NCBI RefSeq assembly: GCF_032854445.1
Contig: NC_088306.1
Coordinates: forward strand, 29,051,764 to 29,115,763
Reading direction: 5' to 3'
Length of the DNA: 64,000 nt
Origin: Liolophura sinensis
Taxonomy: Eukaryota > Mollusca > Polyplacophora > Chitonida > Chitonidae
The position numbers and the translations under genes are program-made. Position 1 is the stretch's first letter. Every line of letters begins with the position of its first letter. The notes beneath the pieces were generated by a model that was given only the letters and a program-made list of their open reading frames with translations, made no database searches and was not told the DNA's origin. Of the stretch, positions 25,800-37,672 are shown piece by piece.

Positions 25800-26500
25800 A
25801 CGTTGTCTAAAGTATGTATACAAAGATACATACACCATATAAGTTCAGTAACAGCTGAAGTAAAACTTCAAGTCACGTCACAGTAGGAGGGTTGGACATT
25901 CGCTTCACATGCCTTACCTGATCGTGGACAGCAGTGTGTAGAATACAGCCATGCAGAAAATGCCACCTTAACAACTGTCATATCGTTACGGCGAACTAGC
26001 AGCAAGACTGTCTGGCTACTGTCGTTTGTTTAGATTAATAAAATACCTGATAAATTTTAGGATCGGAAATTGTGTGTAAAGCAATATTACATACTTTATC
26101 TCTGTAGGTGTTAGACCGTTAGAAACGTCCTGACGCATGAATCTTGACGTTTTACTGCTTATAGGACGAGATGTCTACTAAATGGCAACGTGAAAAAAGT
26201 CATTGAATCATACAAGCAGAGGCTTTCCAATCAGTCTTAGTTAAACTATCAGCCCGGAAAGCGAGTTGACGTTCGCTCGATGCAAATCATATTCTATTAG
26301 GAATGTGTTTCATGCTTTACGATCTCCAAACATGTAAGGTGTCATGTGACTTATGGTTAGGCTTAAGATTTCAGTATTAACCGAATAAAGCGAAATAAAG
26401 AAGGAAATTCAAATGCAATAGTTCAGAATATAAAACCGAACATCAGTCGAAAAAACAATTGATATTCCCTTATCTCTGATCGATATTAAAATACGTGGCA
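25800..26500 (+). repeat. Dispersed repeat B, copy 3, with the empty site of the MITE
   Basis: Blocks align with 15080-15620 and continue without interruption into GAAATAAAGAAGGAAATTCA and AATGCAATAGTTCAGAATAT, which in the 15-16 kb copy lie beyond the MITE. It is therefore the unoccupied state. Confidence 0.72.
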
Positions 26501-27271
26501 CAATGGTCAAAATTGGAGAACGCCAAAACTAAGAACTGCAAACCTTAATTCTGTTCACACCTTTGGCACATTTGTTTCAAATTAAGCATGGTAATTTATG
26601 TAGCGATTTATTCATTGATAAAGGATCATCGTCGGCGACTGATAATATCAATATGATTTTTAGATCCAGACCCTGATCATACCACCATTTTGTTGTCGCT
26701 TTACCTTACGGTAAGGTTATACTGCTGTTTGAATTAACTTCAATTGTTAATAGCTAATTGTCTCAATGACATAGATTATAACCCCTTTTAAACAGAATAT
26801 GACTGGTAAGTCTACTGACAAACGTAATAATAACATGATAAAAACAATAGACTTACTGTCATAGTCGGCTTGCAGTTGTTTCATAAGAGCGATTCAAAAG
26901 AGGTGATGTCAAAGCTGACCTCAAGGTGCGCTTGCCATTTAATCTGAGAAACCTTTCCAATAGTATACATTTGAACCATCTTATAATATGTCAAGACCGT
27001 TAACTAAATGAGGGCAAGGTTAATGTCCCAAAAGTTGACTATATCTATTGTACACGGACATGAATATCTGAATTCTTGATCAACATTAATGATATTCAGT
27101 GATATTCTGATATTCTGATATCATGCCCTAACCTCCGTGACTGGTATTATCGTTAATAGGAATTGCATTTCCTGAAAATAGCACAGAGGGAGTGGTGTCA
27201 TTTGTGATCATCAGAGGGGTAATGCATGTTCACTGTAAAGTCTACCGGCAAACTACCTTCTACATATGCGG
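26501..27271. other. No feature recognised
   Basis: AT-rich sequence with short local duplications such as repeated GATATTC near 27095-27122. No coding sequence recognised. Confidence 0.35.
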
Positions 27272-27362
27272 AAAGCCTGTTGGCCGAGTGGTCTAGACGG
27301 TTGACATGTATTGCTGGCGATTTGTTTGCTGACTTTGAGGTCGCTGGTTCACTACAATCTGT
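27272..27362 (+). mobile_element. tRNA-derived SINE head or tRNA pseudogene
   Basis: TTGGCCGAGTGGTCTAGACG is a good A-box region of Leu/Ser tRNA type, and GGTTCACTAC 60 bp on is a weak B box. The acceptor stem cannot be closed, so this is not a functional tRNA. Confidence 0.6.
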
Positions 27363-27490
27363 GCTATATTCAGGAAGTGTAATCCCTATTAGCGATAATG
27401 CTGTTACTTAATCCACTTTCTGAAATGACATTTAAACCTGTCTGAACTTTGCTAATGTTATGGTAGTCTAGTCCTACAACTCTTTCCCCG

Positions 27491-27558
<68 letters not shown>
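27491..27558. repeat. (AT)n microsatellite, about 33 units
   Basis: A TATGTATAT lead-in is followed by uninterrupted AT dinucleotides. Confidence 0.97.
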
Positions 27559-27561
<3 letters not shown>

Positions 27562-27704
27562 ATACATCAAAACCAACCAAGCCTCGGTACATCAACACAA
27601 TGCTAACCAGGGCTTAATCACTTGCCTAATAAAAACCATGTGGAAGGGTCCATTTTAATGCTGGGACTGGGACTGTTAATGCTTAATGCTTGAACTCAAG
27701 TGTT

Positions 27705-28012
27705 AAGGGGCTGTCGCCCTGACTTAACTCACCTTAATGCACTGCAGGTCAAGTGCCTCAACACAAACAAGAAAGTTGCCCAGAATTGTCTTAGTTCGTT
27801 TCAAATGAAATTCTGGAATCTGCTGACCAATGTCCCTCGAGGCAGGTTTGATCGACTAACGCTTTGATTTGGTCAGAAATAAACCCCTGTTCTAACTCTT
27901 CTAAGCGCCCCCCCTCCCCCCCCCCTCCCACTCCCAAGCATTGGGCAAACGTGCGGACGGCTCCAGAAAGACTTGATTTAACGACCTCAATTCACTTGAT
28001 TCAAACATATTT
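27705..28012 (+). repeat. Dispersed repeat C, copy 2
   Basis: GGGGCTGTCGCCCTGACTTA at left and GACTTGATTTAACGACCTCA, then CACTTGATTCAAACATAT, at right match 20813-21130. A C-rich run (27907-27930) is embedded. Confidence 0.6.
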
Positions 28013-31000
28013 GCTGTGGCCTAGGGGGTCAGTTCCTTAGTAGATAATCGATGGGGATGAATAAATAATAGTTACTCTGTATTAGGAGAAGTCCCGACAG
28101 GGTAATACATACAGATTATCAGTACACTGTGCTGATCTGCATTATCGTATCGCTCTCATTCTCTGCGGTTGCGCTGCTGTATTGACTGCAGCGTAGTGCG
28201 ATTGCCTGCACGACACTTCCAAACCATTATGCGTACGTCGGGTTCATTCTAAACATGGCGTATTTTAATAGTTTACAACCGCAGTTTAAATGAAGAAAAA
28301 AACAGAGAAAAAAATAAAAAAATAAGCAAACACAAAGTCGTGTGAAACGACGAAAATGTGATTTATAAAACATCTTTTACGTGTAATTGTGCTTTTAAAA
28401 ACATTTTTCTATCAACATATGGTCATTTGGTAAAAAACCAAAAGTCTGAACTTCATCTGGATAGGGACTGACCAATGGCGTCAAATGGTACACTTTCAAA
28501 TAGAATATAATCCAGATTTGTGAACATGTAATTTCAATAATTTACAAAATTGGTCAGTTGCACGCCGGTGTGGGTGACAGAAAGTGTTTCAAAATTTCTG
28601 CATATATTTCGTCATCAAAGTTAATTGCTGTTGGAACACTAGCAGAAATTCAAGTGTAATGTGCAGTTTAAGAATGATTTTCTTCTTGGAAAATCTCTGC
28701 AATTGTACTTGCGCGAGTGCCATAAGTGCGAGGGACAAAAAATATAAAATAGATATAGGCCATGGGCCAAGGCACAAAATTTCAGATACTGGTACATACT
28801 GGTACCACCCATGGTGGCCAAATCTCCTTGCTGATTTTAAGTTTTCCTTCAGCCAGAACTCGACAGACGGCACGAAGTTTATGTTTGGCAACATTTTAGG
28901 GAATTCTATGGGGGTTTTGTTAACAATTAACTGTTGACTTCAAGTCTAAATATCCAAATGGTAAATTCCAAATGGCGCACATGGGTGTTTCCATGACCCA
29001 AACACCAAAGGAAACTGCAAGACTTTTGATTGTACAAGAGAGATATTCTTACTCTCATTTATCTGTCAGCGGGTGCCATGGATCTTTAATCAACATCTTC
29101 CTCCTTAATGTAATGTCTTAATAGCATGGTGGCTTTAATTACGGAATTCCAAAAGTTGGCAGTCATGGTTTGTTTTATGGTCAAGCTGTCTGGATTTCTC
29201 TGCTTCTCTGCAAAACAAAGATTCGTCCATCTCACTCTGAAACATGATTGTTTGTGGACGTTTTGATATTGCTTTTAAATCTGTCAAGCGTAGCACTTTT
29301 TAATTTAGAAGGATGACATTCCTTGTGAGAAGTAAAGTTTCTCATTTTACGTTTTCATCAACACAGGTGTGTTCTATTCCTTCTCTGCACTACTTCTGGA
29401 AGAACAAGTGAATGATTATGGATTAACATGCTATTTCAAGAGGAAGACCTCTGTTTGTGTACAATCTTTGGCTTCTAATGCACGATTTCAGCATCGAGAT
29501 CCGTCTTGTGTAGGGCAAAGATTATTTGGTCAAGTTTTTAGCTTGCTGCTTTAAGACTGCCGTCATCTGCACCAAGCTAAGCAAAGTGAATACGAAATTT
29601 GCTTTCGTCTGATAGTGAACAACTACTTCTGCGTGATAACCCTTGAGACATCTTTGTCTGCTTTACTGCTGGGAGAGAGTTTCTTCTCTAAAGAGATCGT
29701 GGAGTATTCTAGAAGTAGTTGATATATTCCTAGAAAATCTACAAGTAATAGTCACAGGTTAATCATAGGCACCTTTGGATAGTACAGTGAAGCCTTTGTC
29801 ATGGTGAAAATGCTCCTGAACCAGCAGCCATGTTACATTTTTGAAATTTGTCTGTGTTCAAGTCCTGTTGCCTGATATCTACCGCTCTTTATAGAATGTT
29901 CCACGAACCCAGTCTTCTAGCGATATCAAGGATTCAGGATTTCAAATAAGGAATAATTTGGTTTAGGGCCTAGTCAGTTAATGCATTCTTGGCTCTGTTC
30001 AAGTAAATCTCTGCATTTTAGTGTGTAGTTTAGCAGTCTGTATCTGTCAAGTGGCTAAAACCTTTTGTAACATCACTGCTCACAATATTCTCAGAAAAGG
30101 CCACTCAAGTATCATGTTTTTTTTTCTTTTTTTCTTTTGTCTAACTTCAAAATAGACATAATTATAGTTTAGTGCTTAATCTTAGTGTTTGTCGGAACTT
30201 TCAGTTACCGGTATTCTTGATGAAAAGTCAAAAGCTCTGATTAAAGGTTTGCTCTAACGTTGTAGTTTTCAGTAAAATACTCGTTTTTAATTCTTCAGTT
30301 AAAACGTAGAAATATGCGCCGGTTTCTGAGAAAAGTAATTTCATTATGGGCTTAGACAGTGTCCTTTGTGTTTATTGCTGATTCTTCTGAGTGTAGAAAG
30401 TTGATGGACATTCCCACAGGTAAACATCTAGAAAATGTATCAGAACCTTTATATATCATGACAAAAATACCATCTATGATTGCCTTTATCCAATAGATGG
30501 AGACAAAATGATCTTCTCCAGAATTAGAAATATTCTACTGCAATAAGCGACATGGCACCCAATATAGCGATGTAGCTGTGCACAGTTTCCGGTCTACAGG
30601 AAGAAAGGTTCTGTCAGGTTTGATATTGCTGAATATCTCACCCAGGGGAAAAGCCATTCTAGAATGTCTAATCTCCATGTTTACACATGGGCATGAGATA
30701 TTCATGTACTTTCATTGATACAAAGAATGCACTCACTTATTTGATTCTTGCTTTAAGGCCATGCTTTAGAATATTTTGACCCAATACCCGATGGCGACCT
30801 TTTCTGTGGGCAAATGGGTGAAAAAAAAACCCAGGAGGTAAACAACCAAACCTTAAAAATCCAGTGCTCAAGAATTGAATTAAAAATACGTTTTCCATGA
30901 CCTGGAGGTTGAAACGCCAGCTCTTTAATGACACTCCACCATAGACTCCGTTGCATCCTATATATAGTTTTAGTATTCCACTTTTCAATAAAAAAGAGCT

Positions 31001-31569
31001 CTTCTCCTTGCATTTCACTTACCGTGAAGTTTGTTCTTTGGTAAAAATGGTAATTAATATTTCACCCTTGCTGTCTGTAGTTGGCTCATGCCTTTTGCCC
31101 TCCACTGCGTTCATATGGGAAATGTTAAATATTTCCTATTTCCATTTTATTGACAATTTCTTGTACGGGAAATTAATCATGTGCGTTACAATAGCACCAT
31201 TTATTATAGCACCAGGGCAGATCGCTTTCATGGGCGAAAAACAACAGCTTCGCAGTATATGTTCCTCGGGTGTACTGACTATTTGATGGAGTCTTTAAAG
31301 TGTCTGCTGGAATTGTGATCGCGTGTAGTGTTCTTGATATCGGTCTTTAACTTTACCGCGATCTCTAATTTCTTTCAGCGATGACACCTGACAAACGCTG
31401 CGTTATGTTTTTGCTGCTTTTTGTCCTCTCCCTGGCGGACTTTAATGACGTTCCCCTCAGAAAAGCCTCTTGTCGATTTTTTCGCAAAATGGATGCTGAA
31501 ATGTAACACGGAACAGCCAAATGCATTTACCTAGCCTACACTGTATTGTAACCTGTTTCTTTTAACTCG
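28013..31569. other. 3.5 kb without a recognised feature
   Basis: AT-rich sequence that appears single-copy within this window. Overlapping open frames at 28584-28937 (plus) and 28589-28894 (minus) lie on top of each other and have no recognisable motif. A T-rich pyrimidine tract lies at 30117-30140. An exon or non-coding RNA could be hidden here, but nothing visible supports one. Confidence 0.35.
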
Positions 31570-31790
31570 TCATTTAGATTTGGAATGGCGATGACGTCAC
31601 TCAAGGCAATACATTCCTGGCGTCGAAAACAAGTTCCGGGATTTATACGTAAATGTTATAAATTAGAAAAAGCATTTTATCCGCATTTTCTTCTTAGTTA
31701 TAACTATATCCCGGCATATCGATCTGGCGAGGTCGTTGTGCCACTGATGACAGGGTATAACTGATTTTACAGACAGATGAGTACAGGCAA
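31570..31790 (+). repeat. Dispersed repeat D, uninterrupted copy
   Basis: ATGACGTCACTCAAGGCAAT, GGCGTCGAAAACAAG, then after about 100 bp CTGATTTTACAGACAG. The first part matches 33785-33850 (ATGACGTTACCCGAGGCAAT, GCCGTCGAAACAGAG) and the last part matches 42308-42323. The second copy is therefore split by the 33954-42285 element. Confidence 0.6.
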
Positions 31791-31854
31791 TCAGTTAAAA
31801 AAACAGGATGGGAAGATCCACGTATGGAAATATTTGTGCAAACATATCTCCTTC

Positions 31855-31926
31855 CAGTCAGTTTTCTCAAAATTAATCTGACTATATTAATCTGACTATA
31901 TCAGTCAGTTTTCTCAAAATTAATAT

Positions 31927-31987
<61 letters not shown>
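31855..31987. repeat. Short duplication plus (AT)n microsatellite
   Basis: CAGTCAGTTTTCTCAAAATT occurs twice (near 31856 and 31902) with TTAATCTGACTATA copies between. An uninterrupted (AT)n tract follows at 31930-31987. Confidence 0.93.
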
Positions 31988-31990
<3 letters not shown>

Positions 31991-32121
31991 TGCTATAGCA
32001 GCAATACATAATATGCAGCAATACATAATATACATATACAAGGACTGAAAACATTGTTGTTAAAATTGTTACCAACCAATCAACTGACAGATAAAGATAT
32101 GGTGACTTTCAGAGCTGCTTG

Positions 32122-32200
32122 TCGCAGTTGTGACACACAGTTTGTGTGTCAGTTTGTGTGTCACGCTTTTGTGTGTCACGCAGTTTGTGTGTCACGCGTA
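32122..32200. repeat. Short GTGTGTCA-based tandem repeat
   Basis: About four irregular copies of TTTGTGTGTCA(CG). Confidence 0.8.
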
Positions 32201-33046
32201 GAAAAGTTCAGCAGCTTGTCTGATGGATTTCCTCGAGCACTCTGGTTTGCTCGAGCCTAACAGTTGAACGCCGTCGTATACATGTAAGTGCAAAATTATG
32301 AGCTGCGCGTTCAATACCAAAGAAATAAACAAATAAACATACAGGTAAACCATAACATGTTATAGATAAATCTAGAGCTGAAGTTATAGAAAAAGTTTAA
32401 CATTTATCACATAGTGAGAAGTTCAAACCCAACGAATGTTTTAGTAAAACAATCAAACAATTAAAGAGATCAAATATGCCGCTAAATGGATCATGGTAAC
32501 TCTAGTGAAACACTTCACCGTGTCTTTAAAGGGAGTGATGAGTACAACGTATGGGCACTGGTCCCTACATGACACCCTAAAACACCAGGCGCTCGAGAAA
32601 GGGATATATTTTCCTTCTTCACTACTCAGAGACAGGGATTGAAACGCGTCAAAATGTCTCCTTTCTTTCTCATCCATCATATCATAGTCATCCAGTAAAT
32701 TAATGATCACAAACTTGCTATTTGCAGAACACTATTATAAGACATCATGATAAGCAAAAAATGATAATATCGCCGAATCAAAGTTTATTGTTTTGCAATA
32801 AACAACACCTGTAATGGTAAAATAAACGCCGTTTTTTTCCTGTTTACTTTATACATTTATTAATGTACTTACTTATTTATTTGAAAGTATATAAAGATTA
32901 TTTTATTCAAGTATTGGTGCGGCTGGTGATATAATAATATTTCTTTACAATCTGATTGCGGCAAAGTTTACTGATTTATTTCTCTTTTTTTTGCATATTT
33001 TTTAATTGAAATCACAAGATTATTTTACCTAAATATGATTGCGGTC
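32201..33046. other. No feature recognised
   Basis: AT-rich sequence; no supportable gene. Confidence 0.35.
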
Positions 33047-33095
33047 AGGTTTATTTATTTATTTATTCATTTATTTGAAACAACACTCAAGATTT
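33047..33095 (-). mobile_element. SINE 3'-end fragment, minus strand
   Basis: TTTATTTATTTATTTATTCA, then TTTGAAACAACACTCAAG, is the complement of a SINE end with a TAAA-type tail. Confidence 0.5.
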
Positions 33096-33784
33096 CAGTT
33101 AACATGATTGCGCTCATGCATGTTTCATTGTATCCATTAATCTGCCACCCTAATGTGGCTACAAAATCCCGCCTTGTACCACGTCGATATGTTTCTCAAT
33201 GCGTTTCTCTCCACTTCTCATTGATCAACTTGTCTAAGAGCTCCTTAAGCCGAGGATATGACACATTCACAAGTTCGTCCTCTTCTTTGGACGGCTCTGA
33301 GTGTAGCAGGAAATGACAGAGAGAAAAGACTCAAGAGTCATAGAAGATTTCTCGGATCTTTACTAGTTCTGAAGTGGGTGGGGTCTGTCCATGTATCTGA
33401 GACATACAAATCTGGGCCAGTTCATCAGAAATATGTTCTTGAGGTTTATTCCCATGTTTTAGCAACATGTTATTTCATTATAAGAAACACAAAAACAAAA
33501 ACAACGCCCCCCCCAACCCCGCCTCCCCCCCAGAAAAATCCGAAGTGATTAAAATAAACCGTCTGTAAAATATGAAAAGTTCCACTGAAATTGGCGAAAA
33601 AGTAATAATCAGTACCATATCAGAGTGGAAAACATAATCTATTTTGCCAAGCTGCAGTGCATGTGAACTGACTCTTTACTTTGCGCACGGAAACTGTTAA
33701 GTGTCACAGAAAAGAATGTACACAAATGGGACAGGCCTACTATAGGCGGGGCAGTCTACCATATATGCCACTAGATGTTGACTA

Positions 33785-33953
33785 ATTATGACGTTACCCG
33801 AGGCAATGAGTTTTTGCCGTCGAAACAGAGCTGATGCAGTTTATTATTATTAACTAAAACCGTGTTCTAACTTCATTTTCTGTGCAAGAATATGGACTTC
33901 AGACATATCCATGTGTAAAGCTTGTGTTGTTACGCGTTGCTGACGAAGGCAAT
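33785..33953 (+). repeat. Dispersed repeat D, left half of the split copy
   Basis: See 31570-31790. It ends in AAGGCAAT immediately before the transposon; the right half resumes at 42286 with CAATCTTGG and continues to ATTTTACAGACAG. Confidence 0.5.
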
Positions 33954-34406
33954 GGCCTCGGACCCCCATTAATTTTCCATAAGCGACAATGTTAACGTCT
34001 AGCGCTGTAGCTCAGTCCCAAACATTCCGTGGCCATTAAGCTTTGGTGCATACCTGGCCCAGCCTGTGAGAAAGAAGCCATAAAAATCTTGACATAGGTT
34101 GACCGTCAAAATCTGGACCTTTCCATGCCGGCAGCTGGGAGGCGTGCCTAGCAACGCCAAGGGGACGTCACTCGCAGCCTCATCACTACCTCACACCTTG
34201 TGTCCTCTCGCCCAGAATTTCAAACTTTCATCAATAAAGCTCATACCTCCTCAAAGTTTAGACAGTTTCCAGCATTTTAATACCAAGCATGCACCTGTGC
34301 ACCAAAAATTGACGCCTGGGAGCAAAAAAAGACTTTATACCCTAAAATTCACAGAACTACAATCGTCCCTACCGAAAAACGGAAGTTGTAATGGGGGTCT
34401 GTGTCC
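33954..34406 (+). mobile_element. 453-bp direct repeat, copy 1 (left end of the two-gene transposon)
   Basis: It begins GGCCTCGGACCCCCATTA and ends TAATGGGGGTCTGTGTCC; these are inverted relative to each other with 15 of 18 matches. The same block recurs at 37700-38152 (one T/C difference seen, 34276 versus 38022) and 41832-42285 (about three 1-bp indels). Left flanks differ at all three copies, so GGCCTCGG is a true end. Here it is preceded by CAAT (33950-33953), matched by CAAT after the last copy. A 113-codon frame through it is broken in copy 3, arguing that it is non-coding. Confidence 0.85.
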
Positions 34407-35280
34407 TATCACACCAGCCACCTTTTTTCAAAATCAATAATTTTTGCACCACACAATTCCTGACACTTTTGAACCTCACAGGCAAAATTAGGGCTTGATA
34501 CATGCAGAAACTTTGGAGTTGAATGAATTCAAGTTGGGGTACCCCCATCTTGAACATGTGTCTTTTTTCCAGGGTGAAAAAACTCTGAGGGGTAAACTTT
34601 GAAGCCTTGCAGTGCATATACCGTTCGAGATATCTCCATCAGGTCAACTGTTTTGGAAAGACAAGATGTTTATCTGCAAGAAAAGTTAAAAAAATCACAT
34701 TGACAGAGCACTTTAGACTTTTCAAAAGCAACCATTTAGAGAAATATACATTTTTAAGAAGACTTTTCTACTCAGAGCAGCTTTAAATATCAAAGTTACA
34801 AGCCAAAAGTGTCAAAGCATACATCAAAATATAGGTAATTTATCTGACAATTAAATGTCAAAATATAAGACATTTACTTCAGCAACTATGTGAAAAAAAT
34901 TGACTGACAGTGTGGTAGGGGGTATCAAAGCGGATTGTCACGATTTCGGAACAATCACTTGTGACCAAAATCAAAGCAAGAATAATGCCTCAAGGTGATG
35001 AAGATCTACTCACAGGCACTTTTTTAGTGGACAGGACTTAAGAAAAGACTAGTATCCCAGTTCCCCACTGAATAACATGATGAAACCCTTTAAAAGACCA
35101 CCCAGCCAGGCACCCCCCCCCCCTGCCCTCCTCCCCCATGACTGCTGATTGGCTGACCAGCTCACCATGCAAAAACCTCCCTGCACCATTGCTGTTGTCT
35201 CACAGCAGGTTATTACTCTGCACAGTAACATCAAAGGGTGTCACATTGGCATCTACAATATATAAACAGAGAGGAAAAAT
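34407..35280 (+). promoter_or_regulatory. Leader and putative promoter of transposase copy 1
   Basis: This stretch between the direct repeat and the transposase has no supportable gene. Near the gene it has C-rich runs (35111-35137), an inverted CCAAT box (ATTGG, 35148-35152) and a TATA-like TATATAAAC at 35259-35267. The TATA motif lies only 14 bp before the first ATG (35281). Transcription would therefore probably start at or after that ATG, favouring the second in-frame ATG at 35374. The copy-2 equivalent is 38153-39026. Confidence 0.5.
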
Positions 35281-37335
35281 ATGAATTTAACATTTCCAAT
35301 CAGGCAGCCACCAAGTACACCTATATTGGTCAGTCTGACAGTTAACAAGGCAAACAATCTACCCCAAAACACCATGAAGGGAGACAGAAAGAGGAAACAG
35401 TCTAGATTTCAAGCTGGAAAGGCCCAGAATGGCTCAAATAACCTGTCAGCAGTTACAGACATGCTGAATCCTGTGCCTGGGTGTTCCTTGATGGACACAG
35501 ATTTCCAGCCCAATCAGGAGGCTGTAAGAACACACCAGCCTGACACAAAGAGAATACAGCGGCCAAGACGGTGCAAGGTAGATTCCACGGCTGGATCAGA
35601 CAGAGATACACATGAGCGGGAATGGGCTGCTGAAGGAATGCGACTCATAGATATACAGAAAATGGTGTGTATATGGAACAAAGTTATGCTTGAGCACAGT
35701 GAGACCAAGGACCACTGTCCACTGCCCAGGTTAGAGATAGCTGCAGAGAAAAAGTGGGGTTTAGCCTGGGCGTTCAGTTTTAAGTGCTGTGACTGTGACT
35801 ATGTATCTGGCTTCCACAAATTCTACAAAGAGGTAGAATGCAACAGACCTGGCCAAAAAGCTGCGGCGGTGAACCGAGCTCTTCAAGTAGGCCTCCAGGA
35901 CACACCAATGGGGAACACCCGAGCCAGACTCCTATTTGCAGCGATGGACGTGCCGCCTGCCACTCGTAGGAACATGCATCGCACTGCAAACCATGTCGCA
36001 TCTGCAATCGCAAAGCTGAACAGAGAGGATATGGCAAATAAGGTGGAAGAGGTAAAGGCATACAAAAGGCAAAGAGGAGAGGATGACAGCACAATAGATC
36101 TGGCCACAGACACTCGCTACAACAGCATTACCATAACCAGTCCCAAGAAACCGGGCCAGAATGCTTCACAAGCAATTTCCCTGGCTGTGGAGACATCAAC
36201 AGACAACCAATACATTGTCTCCGCAGCACTGAAGAATAAATTGTGTTGGACTGGGTCCTGGCTAAGAGGAAAAGGCTTCCAAGTAAAGTGCCCTGGAGGA
36301 CACGAGGAGTGCACAGCGAACACAAACCCACATGCCCCCTGGTCCGAGTATAATATGGGGAACGAGATTGGCGAGGGATTGGCGAGGCAAGGTGTTTTTG
36401 CCAAACATGTAACCACAGACGGCGACTCCAGGTCAGCCAAGGGAGTGGAGGACGGCATCCGACTGGTCGAGCCACTGTGGGAGGTCGAACGGTTAGCAGA
36501 CCCCACGCACCTTGGTAGATCCCAGTTCAAGAAATGTAACCAGGCTAAGTTCAGCGATGCCATGTTCGAAGGACAGGGCCGAACGAGGGAAGCCAGGAAG
36601 AAAGCACAGAAGGTGTTGAGTCAGGATGTTAAGGCCAGGTGTAGCTTGATATTTTCTCAACTTATGTCTGAGCACATTGGTGACATGAGGAAAATAAAAA
36701 CTTGCCTACCCAGGGTTGTGGATGCAACGGTCAGGTGTTACGGTGGGGACTGTTCCAAATGCCGCAGGAACAGTGTGGTTTGCTCCGGAGGGGAAACCAG
36801 CAGCTGGTGGGAGAGGTCCCTGTTTTTATCCACCAGTAAACTCTGCCCTTTTAACATGGATGACAACGACACGAAACTATTGACCGAAGTACTGCACATG
36901 AGGTTGAGCGAGACAGCCGTCACCAGTCTCCGGATGAACACCAGCACTCAAAAGTGCGAAGCTGTCAACAGATCACTCAGCGTCTCCTTGCCCAAGAATG
37001 TAAACTACAGCAGAAATATGGAGGGAAGGGCGGCGTCCACAATCCACAGACTTAACAATGGCCAGGACAAGTCCACGGCTGCCAAACTCCAAGCTGTCGG
37101 CGCCAGTATTTCACCTAGGAGCGAGAGAACAGTACAACAGATTGAAAGGGTGAACCAGTACCACAAGGTTTATAAGAAGCGACAGACAGTTAAGGGGAGA
37201 TCACTCCGCAATACAGCCAGAAAACTTCGAGAGCACATTGAGTACAGGCTTTCAAATCCAGAAGAAAAAACTGACTATGCCAAGGGACAGCTGGACAACA
37301 CCCAAACAGATCACACATACACTAGATATTTGTAA
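35281..37335 (+). CDS. Mutator-like DDE transposase, copy 1 (intact, 684 codons)
   Basis: The intact frame encodes a protein I recognise as Mutator-like transposase, the type behind many 'uncharacterized' marine-invertebrate proteins. It would cut and join the element's ends in the nucleus. The N-terminus is basic (KGDRKRK near 33-39). Residues 119-250 hold the family's N-terminal region: RLIDIQKM, a W-x5-FKCCDC cysteine motif (163-172), NRPGQKAAAVNRA (188-200) and MGNTRARLLFAAMDVPP (210-226). Candidate catalytic acids are D277 (TDTRYNS), D380 or D382 (TTDGDS) and E560 (TQKCEAVNRS). A C-x4-C-x2-C-x6-C cluster at 486-501 between D2 and E could bind zinc. The C-terminus is basic. M32 (35374) may be the true start, see the leader. 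An ATTAAA signal lies at 37386. Coding GC is clearly above the flanks. It is unspliced, as expected for a young transposon. Confidence 0.9.
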   Translation: MNLTFPIRQPPSTPILVSLTVNKANNLPQNTMKGDRKRKQSRFQAGKAQNGSNNLSAVTDMLNPVPGCSLMDTDFQPNQEAVRTHQPDTKRIQRPRRCKVDSTAGSDRDTHEREWAAEGMRLIDIQKMVCIWNKVMLEHSETKDHCPLPRLEIAAEKKWGLAWAFSFKCCDCDYVSGFHKFYKEVECNRPGQKAAAVNRALQVGLQDTPMGNTRARLLFAAMDVPPATRRNMHRTANHVASAIAKLNREDMANKVEEVKAYKRQRGEDDSTIDLATDTRYNSITITSPKKPGQNASQAISLAVETSTDNQYIVSAALKNKLCWTGSWLRGKGFQVKCPGGHEECTANTNPHAPWSEYNMGNEIGEGLARQGVFAKHVTTDGDSRSAKGVEDGIRLVEPLWEVERLADPTHLGRSQFKKCNQAKFSDAMFEGQGRTREARKKAQKVLSQDVKARCSLIFSQLMSEHIGDMRKIKTCLPRVVDATVRCYGGDCSKCRRNSVVCSGGETSSWWERSLFLSTSKLCPFNMDDNDTKLLTEVLHMRLSETAVTSLRMNTSTQKCEAVNRSLSVSLPKNVNYSRNMEGRAASTIHRLNNGQDKSTAAKLQAVGASISPRSERTVQQIERVNQYHKVYKKRQTVKGRSLRNTARKLREHIEYRLSNPEEKTDYAKGQLDNTQTDHTYTRYL

Positions 37336-37385
37336 CCGCCAATTTTGTATATAATTTGTCACTGCTGTTGTTGCTTATGAAAGAA

Positions 37386-37391
37386 ATTAAA
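37386..37391 (+). terminator. Putative polyadenylation signal of transposase copy 1
   Basis: ATTAAA, the common variant signal, lies 50 bp after the stop codon. The identical site in copy 2 is at 41132. Confidence 0.45.
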
Positions 37392-37443
37392 AAATGATAA
37401 CAGAAATTGAGCAAAATCTAAAACAATCTGTTATTTATTATTT

Positions 37444-37472
37444 TTAATGAGGGGAAACCAACCTGCTCAGTC
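37444..37472 (-). pseudogene. 3' end of the His-Cys-box nuclease, copy 1, cut by the assembly gap
   Basis: The last nine codons and stop, identical to 41190-41218, run into the N gap. Whether the rest of the gene exists in this unit cannot be seen. Confidence 0.7.
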
Positions 37473-37672
37473 NNNNNNNNNNNNNNNNNNNNNNNNNNNN
37501 NNNNNNNNNNNNNNNNNNNNNNNNNNNNNNNNNNNNNNNNNNNNNNNNNNNNNNNNNNNNNNNNNNNNNNNNNNNNNNNNNNNNNNNNNNNNNNNNNNNN
37601 NNNNNNNNNNNNNNNNNNNNNNNNNNNNNNNNNNNNNNNNNNNNNNNNNNNNNNNNNNNNNNNNNNNNNNNN
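37473..37672. other. Assembly gap, 200 N
   Basis: Exactly 200 Ns, probably a placeholder of unknown true length. It separates two nearly identical units. The 27 bases after it (37673-37699) do not match the end of the complete unit (before 41832), so the gap hides unique sequence or a misjoin. Confidence 1.

Noticed and set aside
27272-27362. Functional tRNA gene
   Set aside because: The A box is good but the acceptor stem does not pair and the B box is degenerate.
28584-28937. 117-codon plus-strand and 101-codon minus-strand frames
   Set aside because: They overlap each other almost completely, neither has a recognisable domain, and no splice or promoter context was seen.
33998-34060. tRNA-like TGTAGCTCAGTCC in the direct repeat
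   Set aside because: It resembles an A box, but no proper B box follows and no cloverleaf can be drawn. Probably chance.
34099-34440. 113-codon frame crossing the end of the direct repeat (also 37845-38186)
   Set aside because: The third copy is shifted out of frame after about 70 codons by 1-bp insertions, and the frame crosses the repeat boundary. Probably non-coding.
35514-36947. Antisense frames of 60-148 codons across the transposase
   Set aside because: They are shadows of the real plus-strand gene and recur identically in copy 2.
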